From positions 868,001 through 932,000 of the forward strand of contig NZ_CP125947.1 of NCBI RefSeq assembly GCF_030064165.1: a DNA stretch of 64,000 nucleotides, given 5' to 3'. Under the pieces are notes generated by a model. The model did not search any database, had not been told where the DNA came from, and saw only the letters and a list, made by a program, of their open reading frames with translations. Position numbers and translations under genes: made by a program. Of the stretch, positions 36,447 through 45,780 are shown one piece after another (positions within the stretch are counted from its first letter, which is position 1; each line of letters starts with the position of its first letter). The stretch is from Comamonas resistens (GTDB lineage: Bacteria; Pseudomonadota; Gammaproteobacteria; Burkholderiales; Burkholderiaceae_C).

Positions 36447-39400
36447 ATGAATGTACCGATTGCGTTGGCTGCCGCCTTGCAGGCACAGGCTGCCGAACCT
36501 GCTCGACTGCGCGAGATTCCCTATAACTACACCTCGTTCTCTGACCGTGAGATCGTGATCCGTCTGCTGGGCTCATCCATGTGGGATGTGCTCAACCAGC
36601 TGCGTCAGGAACGTCGCACGGGGCGATCTGCACGCATGCTCTATGAGGTGCTGGGGGATATCTGGGTTGTGCAGCGCAATCCCTATCTGCAGGACGACCT
36701 GATCCACAACCCCGAGCGCCGCAAGTCGCTGGTCGAGGCACTGGAGCACCGTCTGGCTGAGATCGACAAGCGCCGCGAGCCCAACGAAGACCCCGTGCGT
36801 GATCGTCTGGTGGGCCAATTGGTGGATGCTGCGCATCGTGCCGTGCATGAATTCAACGCCACGTTTGTGGAGGCCGAGCAGCTGCGCCGCCGCGTGCAAA
36901 AGACGCTGCGCCCCTACACCGCCAAGGACAACATCAAATTCGACGGTCTGTCGCGCGTGGCCCATGTGACCGACGCGACCGACTGGCGCGTCGAATACCC
37001 ATTCGTCGTTCTGACGCCCGATACCGAAGCCGAGATGGCCGGTCTGGTCAAGGGCTGTATCGAGCTGGGTCTGACCATTATTCCCCGTGGAGGCGGCACC
37101 GGATATACGGGTGGTGCTATTCCTTTGACATGGCGTTCGGTGGTCATCAACACCGAAAAGCTCGAAGCGCTGAGCGAAGTCGAGATGCGCATGATCCCCG
37201 GCGTGGATCACGAAGTGCCCACGATCTACTCCGAAGCCGGTGTGGTGACCCAGCGTGTGGCCGATGCGGCCGAGCGCGGCGGTTTCGTGTTTGCCGTGGA
37301 CCCGACTTCCATCGAGGCCTCCTGCATAGGCGGCAATATCGCCATGAACGCGGGCGGCAAGAAGGCCGTGCTCTGGGGCACGGCCCTGGACAATCTGGTG
37401 TCCTGGCGCATGGTGACGCCAGACGCTCAGTGGCTGGAAGTCACGCGCCTGGATCACAACCTCGGCAAGATTCACGATGCCGCAATGGCCTGCTTCGAGC
37501 TCAAGTACTTCGAGGCGGACGGTAAGACCCCTATCCGAACCGAGCGTCTGGACATTCCGGGCAGCACTTTCCGCAAGGAAGGCTTGGGCAAGGACGTGAC
37601 CGACAAATTCCTCTCGGGCCTGCCCGGTATCCAGAAGGAAGGCACGGACGGCCTGATCACCAGCGCGCGCTGGGTGGTGCACCGCATGCCCGCGCATACG
37701 CGCACCGTGTGCATGGAGTTCTTTGGCAACGCCAAGGATGCCGTGCCCTCCATTGTCGAGATCAAGGACTTCATGTTCGCCGAGCAAAAGCGCTCGGGCG
37801 TGCTGCTGGCCGGTCTTGAACACCTGGACGACCGCTACCTCAAGGCCGTGGGTTACGCGACCAAGAGCAAGAAGGGCAACGGCCATCTCCCCAAGATGGT
37901 GCTGCTGGGCGATATCGCTGGCGACGATGCCGACGAAGTGGCCCGCGTGACCAGTGAAGTGGTGCGCATTGCCAATTCGCGCAACGGCGAAGGCTTTATT
38001 GCCATCAGTGCGGAAGCGCGCAAGAAGTTCTGGCTGGACCGCAAGCGCACGGCAGCCATTTCGCGCCATACCAACGCCTTCAAGATCAATGAAGACGTGG
38101 TGATTCCTCTGCCGCGCATGGCCGAGTACACCGATGGCATCGAGCGCATCAATATCGAGCTGTCGCTGCGCAACAAGCTCAAGCTCTGCGACGAGCTGAG
38201 CGGTTTCTTCAAGCATTCCGACCTGCCACTGGGCAAGAGCGATGACGCTGGGGATATCCCCAGCGCCGAGCTGCTCGAAGACCGTGTGCAGCAGGCCCTG
38301 GCTCTGGTGGCCGAGGTGCGGGGGCTCTGGCAGGGCTGGCTGGACGGCGTGGCCACGCTGTTCCCCGAGCTGCAGGATCACCGGCTGCGTGCGAGCTGGA
38401 AGACCCAGCTCAAGGAGCCGTTGTCCAAGATTTTCGCGGGCGCTGCCTTCCAGCCGCTGCGTGAATCCCTCAACGAGATTCACCAGAAGGTGCTCAAGGG
38501 CCGTGTCTGGGTAGCGCTGCACATGCATGCCGGCGACGGCAATGTGCACACCAATATTCCCGTCAACTCCGACGACTATGAAATGCTGCAGACCGCGCAC
38601 GAAGCCGTGGCCCGCATCATGGAGCTGGCGCGCAGCCTGGACGGCGTGATCTCGGGCGAGCACGGCATCGGTATCACCAAGCTGGAATTCCTCTCGGATG
38701 CCGAGCTGGCACCGTTTGCCGATTACAAGAAGCGTGTGGACCCCGAGGGCCGCTTCAACAAGGGCAAGCTGATCCGCAACGAGGAATGGGATGCGTCGGC
38801 GCACCAGAGCCACGACGGCCGCTCGCCGCGCGAGTCGCTGATGTTTGCCGACCTGACCAATGCCTACACGCCGTCCTTCGGCCTGATGGGCTATGAGTCC
38901 ATCATCATGCAGCAGTCGGACATTGGCGCCATCGCCAACTCCGTCAAGGATTGCCTGCGCTGCGGCAAGTGCAAGCCCGTGTGCGCCACTCATGTGCCGC
39001 GCGCCAATCTGCTGTACTCGCCGCGCAACAAGATTCTGGCGACCTCGCTGCTGGTGGAGGCCTTCCTCTACGAAGAGCAGACACGCCGTGGGGTCTCGCT
39101 CCAGCATTGGCAGGAATTCGAGGATGTGGCCGACCACTGCACGGTCTGCCACAAGTGCTTCAACCCCTGCCCGGTCAAGATCGACTTCGGCGACGTGACC
39201 ATGAATATGCGCAATCTGCTGCGCAAGATGGACAAGAAGAGCTTCAGGCCCGGCAACAAGCTGGCCATGGCCATGCTCAACGCGACGAATCCGGACACCA
39301 TCAAGTTCATGCGCTCCGCCATGGTGGGTGTGGGCTTCAAGGCCCAGCGTCTGGCTGCCGATGTGCTGGGGGCCGTCGCCAAGAAGCAGACTGCCCATCC

Positions 39401-40364
39401 ACCGGCATCGGTGGGCACGGCTCCCATCAAGGAGCAGGTGATTCACTTCATCAACAAGAAGCTGCCTGGTGGTCTGCCCACCAAGACGGCGCGCGCCTTG
39501 CTGGACATCGAGGACAAGGACTACGTGCCCATCATCCGGGACCCGCAGGCTACCAAGTCGGATACCGAGGCGGTGTTCTACTTCCCTGGTTGCGGTTCTG
39601 AGCGCCTGTTCAGCCAGGTGGGTCTGGCCACCCAGGCCATGCTCTGGCATGCCGGCGTGCAGACCGTGCTGCCGCCCGGTTATCTGTGCTGCGGCTATCC
39701 CCAGCGCGGCTCGGGCCAGTTCGATAAGGCCGAGAAGATGATCACGGACAACCGTGTGCTCTTCCACCGCGTGGCGACCACGCTCAACTATCTGGACATC
39801 AAGACCGTGGTGGTGAGCTGCGGTACCTGCTATGACCAGTTGCAGGGCTACCAGTTCGACAAGATCTTCCCTGGCTGCCGCATCATCGACATCCATGAAT
39901 ATCTGCTCGAAAAAGGCATCACGCTGCAGAACAAGGGTGCTTACCTCTACCACGACCCCTGCCACACGCCCATGAAGCTGCAGGACCCCATGAAGACCGT
40001 CAAGGCCTTGATGGGCGACGATGTGCTCAAGAGCGAGCGTTGCTGCGGTGAGTCTGGCACGCTGGGCGTGACGCGGCCCGATATCTCCACGCAAATACGT
40101 TTTCGCAAGACTGAAGAGATCCGCAAGAGCGAGGCAGTGCTGCGCGAGACCGGCAAGGTGGGCGAGAAGGACAACGTCAAGATCCTGACCAGCTGCCCCA
40201 GCTGCCTGCAGGGCCTCTCGCGCTACGGCAACGATCTGAACAACGGTCTGCTCGAAGCCGACTACATCGTGGTCGAGATGGCGCGCGACATCCTGGGCGA
40301 GAACTGGATGGCCGATTACGTCAAGCGCGCCAACGATGGCGGTATCGAGCGCGTGCTGGTCTGA
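36447..40364 (+). CDS. Large FAD-linked oxidase / iron-sulfur (CCG domain) fusion protein, D-lactate dehydrogenase-like
   Basis: The 1305-residue protein has several domains. An N-terminal DUF3683-type region covers about residues 15-130. A PCMH FAD-binding domain follows at 190-350 ([18 protein letters not shown]). An FAD-oxidase C-terminal domain runs to about 770 and includes [20 protein letters not shown] and [14 protein letters not shown]. Two 4Fe-4S motifs come next, [17 protein letters not shown] and [12 protein letters not shown] near residues 835 and 900. Two cysteine-rich CCG domains close it ([14 protein letters not shown] ... [14 protein letters not shown] ... CCGESG). This unites the GlcD, GlcF and LldE types in one chain. 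It probably oxidises a D-2-hydroxy acid and passes electrons on through the clusters. The substrate is not known. The HIT gene follows after 7 bases. Confidence 0.88.
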   Translation: MNVPIALAAALQAQAAEPARLREIPYNYTSFSDREIVIRLLGSSMWDVLNQLRQERRTGRSARMLYEVLGDIWVVQRNPYLQDDLIHNPERRKSLVEALEHRLAEIDKRREPNEDPVRDRLVGQLVDAAHRAVHEFNATFVEAEQLRRRVQKTLRPYTAKDNIKFDGLSRVAHVTDATDWRVEYPFVVLTPDTEAEMAGLVKGCIELGLTIIPRGGGTGYTGGAIPLTWRSVVINTEKLEALSEVEMRMIPGVDHEVPTIYSEAGVVTQRVADAAERGGFVFAVDPTSIEASCIGGNIAMNAGGKKAVLWGTALDNLVSWRMVTPDAQWLEVTRLDHNLGKIHDAAMACFELKYFEADGKTPIRTERLDIPGSTFRKEGLGKDVTDKFLSGLPGIQKEGTDGLITSARWVVHRMPAHTRTVCMEFFGNAKDAVPSIVEIKDFMFAEQKRSGVLLAGLEHLDDRYLKAVGYATKSKKGNGHLPKMVLLGDIAGDDADEVARVTSEVVRIANSRNGEGFIAISAEARKKFWLDRKRTAAISRHTNAFKINEDVVIPLPRMAEYTDGIERINIELSLRNKLKLCDELSGFFKHSDLPLGKSDDAGDIPSAELLEDRVQQALALVAEVRGLWQGWLDGVATLFPELQDHRLRASWKTQLKEPLSKIFAGAAFQPLRESLNEIHQKVLKGRVWVALHMHAGDGNVHTNIPVNSDDYEMLQTAHEAVARIMELARSLDGVISGEHGIGITKLEFLSDAELAPFADYKKRVDPEGRFNKGKLIRNEEWDASAHQSHDGRSPRESLMFADLTNAYTPSFGLMGYESIIMQQSDIGAIANSVKDCLRCGKCKPVCATHVPRANLLYSPRNKILATSLLVEAFLYEEQTRRGVSLQHWQEFEDVADHCTVCHKCFNPCPVKIDFGDVTMNMRNLLRKMDKKSFRPGNKLAMAMLNATNPDTIKFMRSAMVGVGFKAQRLAADVLGAVAKKQTAHPPASVGTAPIKEQVIHFINKKLPGGLPTKTARALLDIEDKDYVPIIRDPQATKSDTEAVFYFPGCGSERLFSQVGLATQAMLWHAGVQTVLPPGYLCCGYPQRGSGQFDKAEKMITDNRVLFHRVATTLNYLDIKTVVVSCGTCYDQLQGYQFDKIFPGCRIIDIHEYLLEKGITLQNKGAYLYHDPCHTPMKLQDPMKTVKALMGDDVLKSERCCGESGTLGVTRPDISTQIRFRKTEEIRKSEAVLRETGKVGEKDNVKILTSCPSCLQGLSRYGNDLNNGLLEADYIVVEMARDILGENWMADYVKRANDGGIERVLV

Positions 40365-40371
40365 GGTCGCC

Positions 40372-40812
40372 ATGAGCCATCAAGACAACTGTCCTCTGTG
40401 TGCAACCGACGGCGGCGCACTGATCTGGAGCGGTGAGAAGCTGCGCGTGATCCGCGCAGCGGAAGCCGGCTTTCCCGGTTTTTATCGCGTGGTCTGGAAC
40501 GACCATGTGGCTGAATTCTCGGATCTGAGCGCGCCAGACCGCAATCTGTGCATGGACGCTGTGGCCGTGGTGGAGCAGGTGCTGCGTGAGCAGCTCTCGC
40601 CTACCAAGATCAACCTGGCAGCGCTAGGTAATATGGTGGCGCATCTGCACTGGCATGTGATCGCGCGCTATGACTGGGATAGCCATTTCCCGGGCTCCGT
40701 CTGGGCGCAGGCCCAGCGGCCACGCGATGAAGCGAGGGAAGCAGTTCTTGCCCAGCAACTGCCGCAAGTGGACGCAGCGCTGCAAGAGGCATTGACGCGC
40801 TGGGCCGCTTGA
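40372..40812 (+). CDS. HIT family protein
   Basis: The histidine triad is present as MVAHLHWHVIARYDWD near residue 88, in a 146-residue protein of the HIT superfamily (nucleotidyl hydrolases or transferases). The N-terminal CPLCATDGG and VWNDHVAEFSDLSAPDR fit the family. ATG 40372 lies 7 bases after the oxidoreductase stop, so co-transcription is likely. DUF971 and ubiE follow on the same strand, a conserved betaproteobacterial order. The physiological substrate is unknown. Confidence 0.9.
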   Translation: MSHQDNCPLCATDGGALIWSGEKLRVIRAAEAGFPGFYRVVWNDHVAEFSDLSAPDRNLCMDAVAVVEQVLREQLSPTKINLAALGNMVAHLHWHVIARYDWDSHFPGSVWAQAQRPRDEAREAVLAQQLPQVDAALQEALTRWAA

Positions 40813-40823
40813 AGTTTTTTAGA

Positions 40824-40898
40824 ACTTACGCAAACAAGGATGCACAACGGGCATTTCTATGGAGGAAACGCCATGTCTGATCCGAATTTGCGTAAGTC
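40824..40898. repeat. Short inverted repeat pair between the HIT and DUF971 genes
   Basis: ACTTACGCAAA (40824-40834) recurs inverted as TTTGCGTAAGT (40888-40898). The 53 bases between hold a GGAGG site and ATG 40873, which opens a 47-codon frame running into DUF971. The frame shows no features and is not called as a gene. Confidence 0.5.
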
Positions 40899-40925
40899 GT
40901 GTTTTTGTCTCCTGGCTGGAGATTC

Positions 40926-40952
40926 AAAGGGCAGCTCCAGGCTGCCCTTTTA
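40926..40952 (+). terminator. Hairpin with short T run before DUF971
   Basis: AAAGGGCAGC / GCTGCCCTTT with loop TCCAG is followed by TA. It lies only 22 bases before the DUF971 start, so it would separate the HIT transcript from the ubi cluster. Confidence 0.65.
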
Positions 40953-40973
40953 CGCATTGAATAGGAGAAAGTC

Positions 40974-41393
40974 ATGGCCGGATTGCAAGCCCATACTCCC
41001 ACCCCCAAATCCCTGACCGTGCACGGAGCATCGCGTGTGCTGGAGGTTTCCTACTCGGACGGCAAGACCTTCCGCATTCCGTTCGAGCTGCTGCGAGTGT
41101 ATTCGCCCTCGGCCGAAGTGCAGGGTCATGGCCCCGGCCAGGAAGTGCTGCAGACCGGCAAGCGCGAGGTGGGCATCAACACCATCGAGCCCGTAGGCAA
41201 CTACGCGATCAAGCCCTTTTTCAGCGACGGCCATGAAAGCGGTCTTTTCACCTGGGAATACCTGTACCAGCTGGGCAGCCAGCAGGATGAGCTGTGGCAG
41301 CAATATCTGCAGCGCCTGCAGGAGGCGGGTCTGGATCGCGACACACCCATGCCCGAGAAGGGCGCCAGCGGCCATGGCTGCAGCATGCACTGA
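40974..41393 (+). CDS. DUF971 (GBBH-like N-terminal domain) protein
   Basis: A 139-residue protein consisting of one gamma-butyrobetaine-hydroxylase-like N-terminal domain (DUF971). The markers are LEVSYSDGKTFRIPFELLRV and GNYAIKPFFSDGHESGLFTW. GHGCSMH at the end is unusual. The ribosome site AGGAGAAAG precedes ATG 40974. It lies before ubiE, as in many betaproteobacteria. Stand-alone members are often found near iron-sulfur or ubiquinone genes; the function is not established. Confidence 0.88.
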   Translation: MAGLQAHTPTPKSLTVHGASRVLEVSYSDGKTFRIPFELLRVYSPSAEVQGHGPGQEVLQTGKREVGINTIEPVGNYAIKPFFSDGHESGLFTWEYLYQLGSQQDELWQQYLQRLQEAGLDRDTPMPEKGASGHGCSMH

Positions 41394-41642
41394 GATTGAG
41401 ATATGACTTTTCAGGGCCTGCCAGCAGCGCCAAAAGCCTGCGGCAGCGTCCCTCTTGCACCACATCACCCATGCGTTGTACGCAGGGTTATTGAGGCTGG
41501 TGCTATATTTCCAATAGCTTATGGCGCAGGCGTACCAAGCGCGCAAGGCCAATTCTTTCAAAAAACCATAGTGCTTCAAAGCCTGTAGTCATACGGGGTT
41601 GTCGCTGTACGCGCAAGCACTGCCTGCTTAGCATTCTTTGTT

Positions 41643-42374
41643 ATGAGCTCCACACACTTCGGATTCCAGACTGTTGATGAAAGCGAGAAAGCATCGCGCG
41701 TACGCGGTGTGTTCGACTCCGTGGCGTCCAAATACGATGTCATGAACGATGTGATGTCCGGTGGTCTGCACCGCGCCTGGAAGGCCTATACCTTGATGGT
41801 GGCCAACCTCAAGGAAGGTGACAAGGCGCTGGATATCGCAGGCGGTACCGGAGACTTGGCCCTGGCCTTCTCCAAGAAAGTGGGCGCGTCGGGGCAGGTG
41901 GTGCACACCGATATCAACGAAGCCATGTTGCGCGTGGGGCGCGACCGCCTGACCGACAAGGGCGTGATCCTGCCCACCATGGTTTGCGATGCGGAAAAGC
42001 TGCCCTTTCCCGACAACTATTTCGATCTGGTCAGCGTGGCCTTCGGCCTGCGCAATATGACGCACAAGGATGCCGCGCTCAAGGAAATGAACCGCGTGCT
42101 GCGTCCCGGCGGCAAGCTGCTGGTGCTGGAGTTTTCCAAGGTGGCCAAGCCCCTGGAGAAAGCCTATGACTGGTATTCGTTCAAGGTGCTGCCTGCCATG
42201 GGCAAGCTGATTGCCGGCGACGCGGAAAGCTACCGCTATCTGGCCGAGTCCATTCGCATGCACCCTGGCCAGAAGGAGCTCAAGGCCTTGATGCAGCAAT
42301 GCGGTTTTGGCCATGTGGACTATCACAACATGACAGGAGGCGTCTGTGCCTTGCATGTGGGAATCAAGTGTTGA
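41643..42374 (+). CDS. ubiE: Ubiquinone/menaquinone methyltransferase UbiE
   Basis: UbiE is the C-methyltransferase that methylates demethylmenaquinol and 2-polyprenyl-6-methoxy-benzoquinol, using S-adenosylmethionine. It begins [20 protein letters not shown], the family N terminus, and has the SAM-binding [14 protein letters not shown] and the conserved [17 protein letters not shown]. Length 243 is normal. The 249 bases upstream contain a possible -10 (TATATT near 41503) and fragments resembling the AGCT-type dispersed repeat. It is the first gene of ubiE-Tim44-ubiJ-ubiB. Confidence 0.97.
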   Translation: MSSTHFGFQTVDESEKASRVRGVFDSVASKYDVMNDVMSGGLHRAWKAYTLMVANLKEGDKALDIAGGTGDLALAFSKKVGASGQVVHTDINEAMLRVGRDRLTDKGVILPTMVCDAEKLPFPDNYFDLVSVAFGLRNMTHKDAALKEMNRVLRPGGKLLVLEFSKVAKPLEKAYDWYSFKVLPAMGKLIAGDAESYRYLAESIRMHPGQKELKALMQQCGFGHVDYHNMTGGVCALHVGIKC

Positions 42375-42425
42375 GAGCGCCTTGTGCGCAGATTTGTAGC
42401 GACTTTCCAGAAGAAGGGAGATGAG

Positions 42426-43430
42426 ATGAAAAAATTGTGGTCAATCGCCTTGGTGGCAATGCTGGTCGTGGCCCATGGCCAGGCCGATGCAAAACGCATG
42501 GGCGGCGGCTCGTCGTTCGGCAAGCAGTCCGGCAATGTCACCCAGCGTGAAGCTTCTCGTGCTCCCGCCCAGAACCCCCAGCAGGCTCCTCAGCAGAATG
42601 CTGCCCAGCAAAACCGTGCTGCAACGCCTCCTGCACCTGCGGCTGCTCCCAAGAAGCCATGGGGCGCCATGCTCGGCGGTCTGGCTGCAGGCCTGGGCTT
42701 GGCCTGGCTGGCCAACTCCCTGGGCCTGGGTGCAGCCTTCGGCAATATTTTGCTGATCGCTTTGCTGGCCATGGTGGCCATGGCGGTGATCGGCATGATC
42801 ATGCGCCGCCGCAATGCAGCGCCTGCTCAGGCCAATAGCAGTCCTTTTGCCTTCCAGGGCGCTGCGCCCGCGGGTGCCGGCAATATGGGCGGCAACGTCA
42901 ACGCGCCTCAGGCTCGCCAGTACAACCCCGAGAAGGTGGGTAACGATGCATCGGCTCGCCCCTGGGAGCAAGACCATCTGCCCCAGGCTGCTGCTGGCGG
43001 CTCCATGATCGGCTCGGCGCTCTCCGGCTCGCAAAGCTGGGGCGTGCCTCCCGGCTTCGATGCCGAGGGCTTCCTCACGGCCGCCAAGCGCAATTTTGTG
43101 TCCCTGCAGTCTGCCTGGGACCGCTCCGACATCACGTCGCTGCGCGCCATGATGACCGACGAAATGCTGACCGAGATCCGCTCGCAGCTGTCCGAACGCG
43201 AAGCACAGCGCCCGGGCGAGCCCAATCACACGGAAGTCCTGATGATCGATGCCCAGTTGCTGGGTATCGAGGATCTGGGCAACGACTACATGGCCAGTGT
43301 CGAGTTCTCGGGCATGATCCGCGAAGATGCTTCCGCAGGTCCAAGCCCGTTCCGCGAAGTCTGGAACATGACCAAGCCCAAGAGCGGCTCCAGCGGCTGG
43401 CTGGTGGCAGGCGTGCAGGCGCTGCAATAA
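42426..43430 (+). CDS. Tim44-like domain protein, membrane-anchored or exported
   Basis: The 334-residue product starts MKKLWSIALVAMLVVAHGQA with a signal peptide or anchor. A glutamine/alanine-rich linker follows, then two membrane-like segments (MLGGLAAGLGLAWLANSLG and ILLIALLAMVAMAVIGMIM). The C-terminal half is a Tim44-like domain (RNFVSLQSAWDRSDITSLRA, MTDEMLTEI). ATG 42426 lies in a strong AGGAGATGAG context. It lies in the ubi cluster, as is common in betaproteobacteria. Tim44-like bacterial proteins have no settled function; a role in assembling or holding the Ubi complex at the membrane is only suggested by position. Confidence 0.85.
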   Translation: MKKLWSIALVAMLVVAHGQADAKRMGGGSSFGKQSGNVTQREASRAPAQNPQQAPQQNAAQQNRAATPPAPAAAPKKPWGAMLGGLAAGLGLAWLANSLGLGAAFGNILLIALLAMVAMAVIGMIMRRRNAAPAQANSSPFAFQGAAPAGAGNMGGNVNAPQARQYNPEKVGNDASARPWEQDHLPQAAAGGSMIGSALSGSQSWGVPPGFDAEGFLTAAKRNFVSLQSAWDRSDITSLRAMMTDEMLTEIRSQLSEREAQRPGEPNHTEVLMIDAQLLGIEDLGNDYMASVEFSGMIREDASAGPSPFREVWNMTKPKSGSSGWLVAGVQALQ

Positions 43431-43433
43431 GCA

Positions 43434-43545
43434 GCGACGGCCCAAGCAGGCATGCCCCAGCTAAGGGGCGCCGAGCAAGGGCCGCCCCGCCGCGAAGGTG
43501 CCGTCCCCCTCAGGGGAAGGCGCGTAGCGCCACAGGGGGGAATCA
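43434..43545 (-). repeat. GC-rich dispersed repeat, copy 3 (reverse orientation)
   Basis: Read on the minus strand it has CCCCCCTGTGGCGC, CTTCCCCTGAGGGGGACG and CCTTCGCGGCGGGGCGGCCC. Unlike most copies it lies before, not after, the gene on its own orientation: it fills the gap between the Tim44-like and ubiJ genes, 22 bases from the ubiJ start. Confidence 0.7.
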
Positions 43546-43567
43546 ATTTCATGAATAATCGGGGGCT

Positions 43568-44179
43568 ATGGCAACACAGTCCCCTTTTTCTTTTCTGGGC
43601 GGTCTCGTCGAACGCGCGATGGCCGGACCTCAGGCTCCCCAATGGCTGGTGAGTGAAATGCACCAGCGTCTGGTGCTGTTCCTCAATCATGTGCTGATGC
43701 AGGAAAAAGAGGCCATGGATCGCCTCGTGCGTCAGAAGGGCCGCATTGCGCGCGTGCAATGGCGCCAGTATTCGGTGGCTTTGCTGGTGACGCCAGCTGG
43801 CCTGTTCGATGTCGCTCCCGAAGACGCCACGCCAGACCTGATGCTGGAAGTGACCGAGACATCTCCTTTCTCTCTGGCCCAAACCGCTCTGCGTGGTGAC
43901 AAGCCTTCCATTCGCATCGAAGGCGATGTGCAGTTTGCCGCCGAGATCAACTGGCTTGTGGACAACGTCAAGTGGGATGTGGAAGAAGACCTGGCGCGGG
44001 TGATCGGCGACGTGCCGGCGCACACCATCGCCAAGGTGGCACGTACAGCTTCCCAGGGGCTGCGCCAGTTTGTGGGCGCACGCATGGGTGGCAAGGCCGC
44101 AGCGACAGCGACCGAAGCCAATACCGCCAGCACAGTGCCCGTGGCCTCCATGCCGGGCGGTGATTACACACAGCCATGA
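43568..44179 (+). CDS. ubiJ: Ubiquinone biosynthesis accessory factor UbiJ (SCP2 domain)
   Basis: UbiJ carries ubiquinone intermediates in the soluble Ubi complex through its SCP2 lipid-binding domain. The 203-residue product has the N-terminal SCP2-like part ([40 protein letters not shown]) and a helical C terminus ([20 protein letters not shown]). The final ATGA (44176-44179) overlaps the ubiB start. The ubiE-ubiJ-ubiB order matches E. coli, with the Tim44-like gene inserted. Confidence 0.92.
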   Translation: MATQSPFSFLGGLVERAMAGPQAPQWLVSEMHQRLVLFLNHVLMQEKEAMDRLVRQKGRIARVQWRQYSVALLVTPAGLFDVAPEDATPDLMLEVTETSPFSLAQTALRGDKPSIRIEGDVQFAAEINWLVDNVKWDVEEDLARVIGDVPAHTIAKVARTASQGLRQFVGARMGGKAAATATEANTASTVPVASMPGGDYTQP

Positions 44180-45744
44180 GCCGTTTTCTGCGAGGTTGGG
44201 CCATCCTCTGGGTGGTGTTTCGTTATGGCCTGGACGAGCTGGTGCTCTCCGGTCTGCCCCATCCGGCGCTGCGCAAGCTGCGTGGCGTGCTCACCTTTGG
44301 CCGCAAGCTCGACAAGCCGCGCGGCCAGCGCCTGCGTGAGGCACTGGAGGAGCTGGGCCCCATCTTCGTGAAGTTCGGTCAGGTTCTGTCCACGCGCAGC
44401 GACCTGATGCCGCCCGATGTGGCCGAAGAGCTGGCCAAGCTGCAGGATCGTGTGCCGCCGTTTGATTCGCAGATTGCCGTGGACACCATAGAGCGGTCCT
44501 TTCGCAAGTCGCTCGATCAGATTTTCGTGAGCTTTGAGCGCGAGCCTGTGGCCAGTGCCTCGATCGCCCAGGTGCACTTTGCCGTGATCCGTGACAAGAA
44601 CGGTGTGGAGCACGAGGTCGCAGTCAAGGTGCTGCGCCCCGGCATGAAGACCGTGATCGACAAGGATCTGGCGCTGATGCACATGATGGCGAGCTGGCTG
44701 GAAAGGCTCTCGCACGACGGCAAGCGGCTCAAGCCCAGGGAGGTGGTTGCCGAGTTCGACAACTATCTGCACGACGAGCTGGACCTGATCCGCGAAGCCT
44801 CCAATGCTGCGCAATTGCGCCGCAATATGGAAGGCCTGGATCTGGTGCTGATTCCCGAAATCTTCTGGGATTACTGCCACACCGATGTGATGGTGATGGA
44901 GCGCATGAAGGGCGTGCCCATCAGCCAGGTCGAGCGCCTGCGTGAAGCCGGTGTCGACATCCCCAAGCTGGCGCGCGATGGCGTGACCATCTTCTTCACC
45001 CAGGTGTTCCGCGACGGCTTCTTCCATGCCGACATGCACCCGGGCAACATCATGGTCAGCCTGGAGCCCGAGACCTTCGGGCGCTATATCTCGCTGGACT
45101 TCGGCATCGTCGGCACGCTGACCGAATTCGACAAGGAATATCTGGCGCAGAACTTCCTGGCCTTCTTCCGCCGCGACTACAAGCGTGTGGCTGCCTTGCA
45201 CGTGGAAAGCGGCTGGGTGCCGGCCAATACCCGTGTGGAAGAGCTGGAAGCCGCCATACGCGCCGTGTGTGAACCCTATTTCGATCGCCCGCTGGCAGAA
45301 ATTTCGCTGGGCATGGTGCTGATGCGCCTGTTCCAGACCTCGCGCCGCTTCCAGGTCGAGATACAGCCGCAACTGGTGCTGCTGCAAAAAACCCTGCTCA
45401 ATATCGAAGGGCTGGGCCGTCAGCTCGACCCCAATCTGGACCTCTGGAGCACGGCCAAACCATTTCTCGAAAAATGGATGCTGGACCAGATGGGCCCGCA
45501 GCGCCTGTGGCGCGAAATCCAGGCGCAGGCTCCGCGCTACGCGAAAATCCTGCCCGATCTGCCGCGTGTACTGCACCAGTACCTGTCCAGCAAGGGCGCA
45601 GACCGCGAGCACGATGATTTGCTCAAAGAGCTGCTCAAACAACAACAGACCACAAACCGTCTGCTGCAGGCCATTCTCTGCGGCGGCATTGGCTTCGTCA
45701 TCGGTCTGGTGGTGCTGCAGATTCTGCTGCGCGTCCGCTTCTAA
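44176..45744 (+). CDS. ubiB: Ubiquinone biosynthesis ATPase/kinase-like protein UbiB
   Basis: UbiB is an atypical kinase-like ATPase (COQ8/ADCK family) needed for ubiquinone synthesis at the membrane. The family KxGQ motif is in [20 protein letters not shown]. The A-rich loop is ASIAQVHFA, the ATP lysine lies in [10 protein letters not shown], and the catalytic and metal motifs are [13 protein letters not shown] and LDFGIVGTL. Two C-terminal membrane segments follow ([20 protein letters not shown]). Length 522. The start overlaps ubiJ by 4 bases. Confidence 0.97.
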   Translation: MSRFLRGWAILWVVFRYGLDELVLSGLPHPALRKLRGVLTFGRKLDKPRGQRLREALEELGPIFVKFGQVLSTRSDLMPPDVAEELAKLQDRVPPFDSQIAVDTIERSFRKSLDQIFVSFEREPVASASIAQVHFAVIRDKNGVEHEVAVKVLRPGMKTVIDKDLALMHMMASWLERLSHDGKRLKPREVVAEFDNYLHDELDLIREASNAAQLRRNMEGLDLVLIPEIFWDYCHTDVMVMERMKGVPISQVERLREAGVDIPKLARDGVTIFFTQVFRDGFFHADMHPGNIMVSLEPETFGRYISLDFGIVGTLTEFDKEYLAQNFLAFFRRDYKRVAALHVESGWVPANTRVEELEAAIRAVCEPYFDRPLAEISLGMVLMRLFQTSRRFQVEIQPQLVLLQKTLLNIEGLGRQLDPNLDLWSTAKPFLEKWMLDQMGPQRLWREIQAQAPRYAKILPDLPRVLHQYLSSKGADREHDDLLKELLKQQQTTNRLLQAILCGGIGFVIGLVVLQILLRVRF

Positions 45745-45780
45745 CAAACAACCTCCAATTTCTGCAACAGGAGTGCCAGC

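Noticed and set aside
36573..40373. 1266-codon open frame on the minus strand
   Set aside because: It is the antisense of the flavin/iron-sulfur gene. The long frame follows from codon bias at high GC; the translation has no domains and the plus-strand gene is unmistakable.
40873..41016. 47-codon frame with a GGAGG site before DUF971
   Set aside because: It overlaps the DUF971 start and lies in the short inverted repeat; no leader or domain. A leader peptide is possible but cannot be supported.
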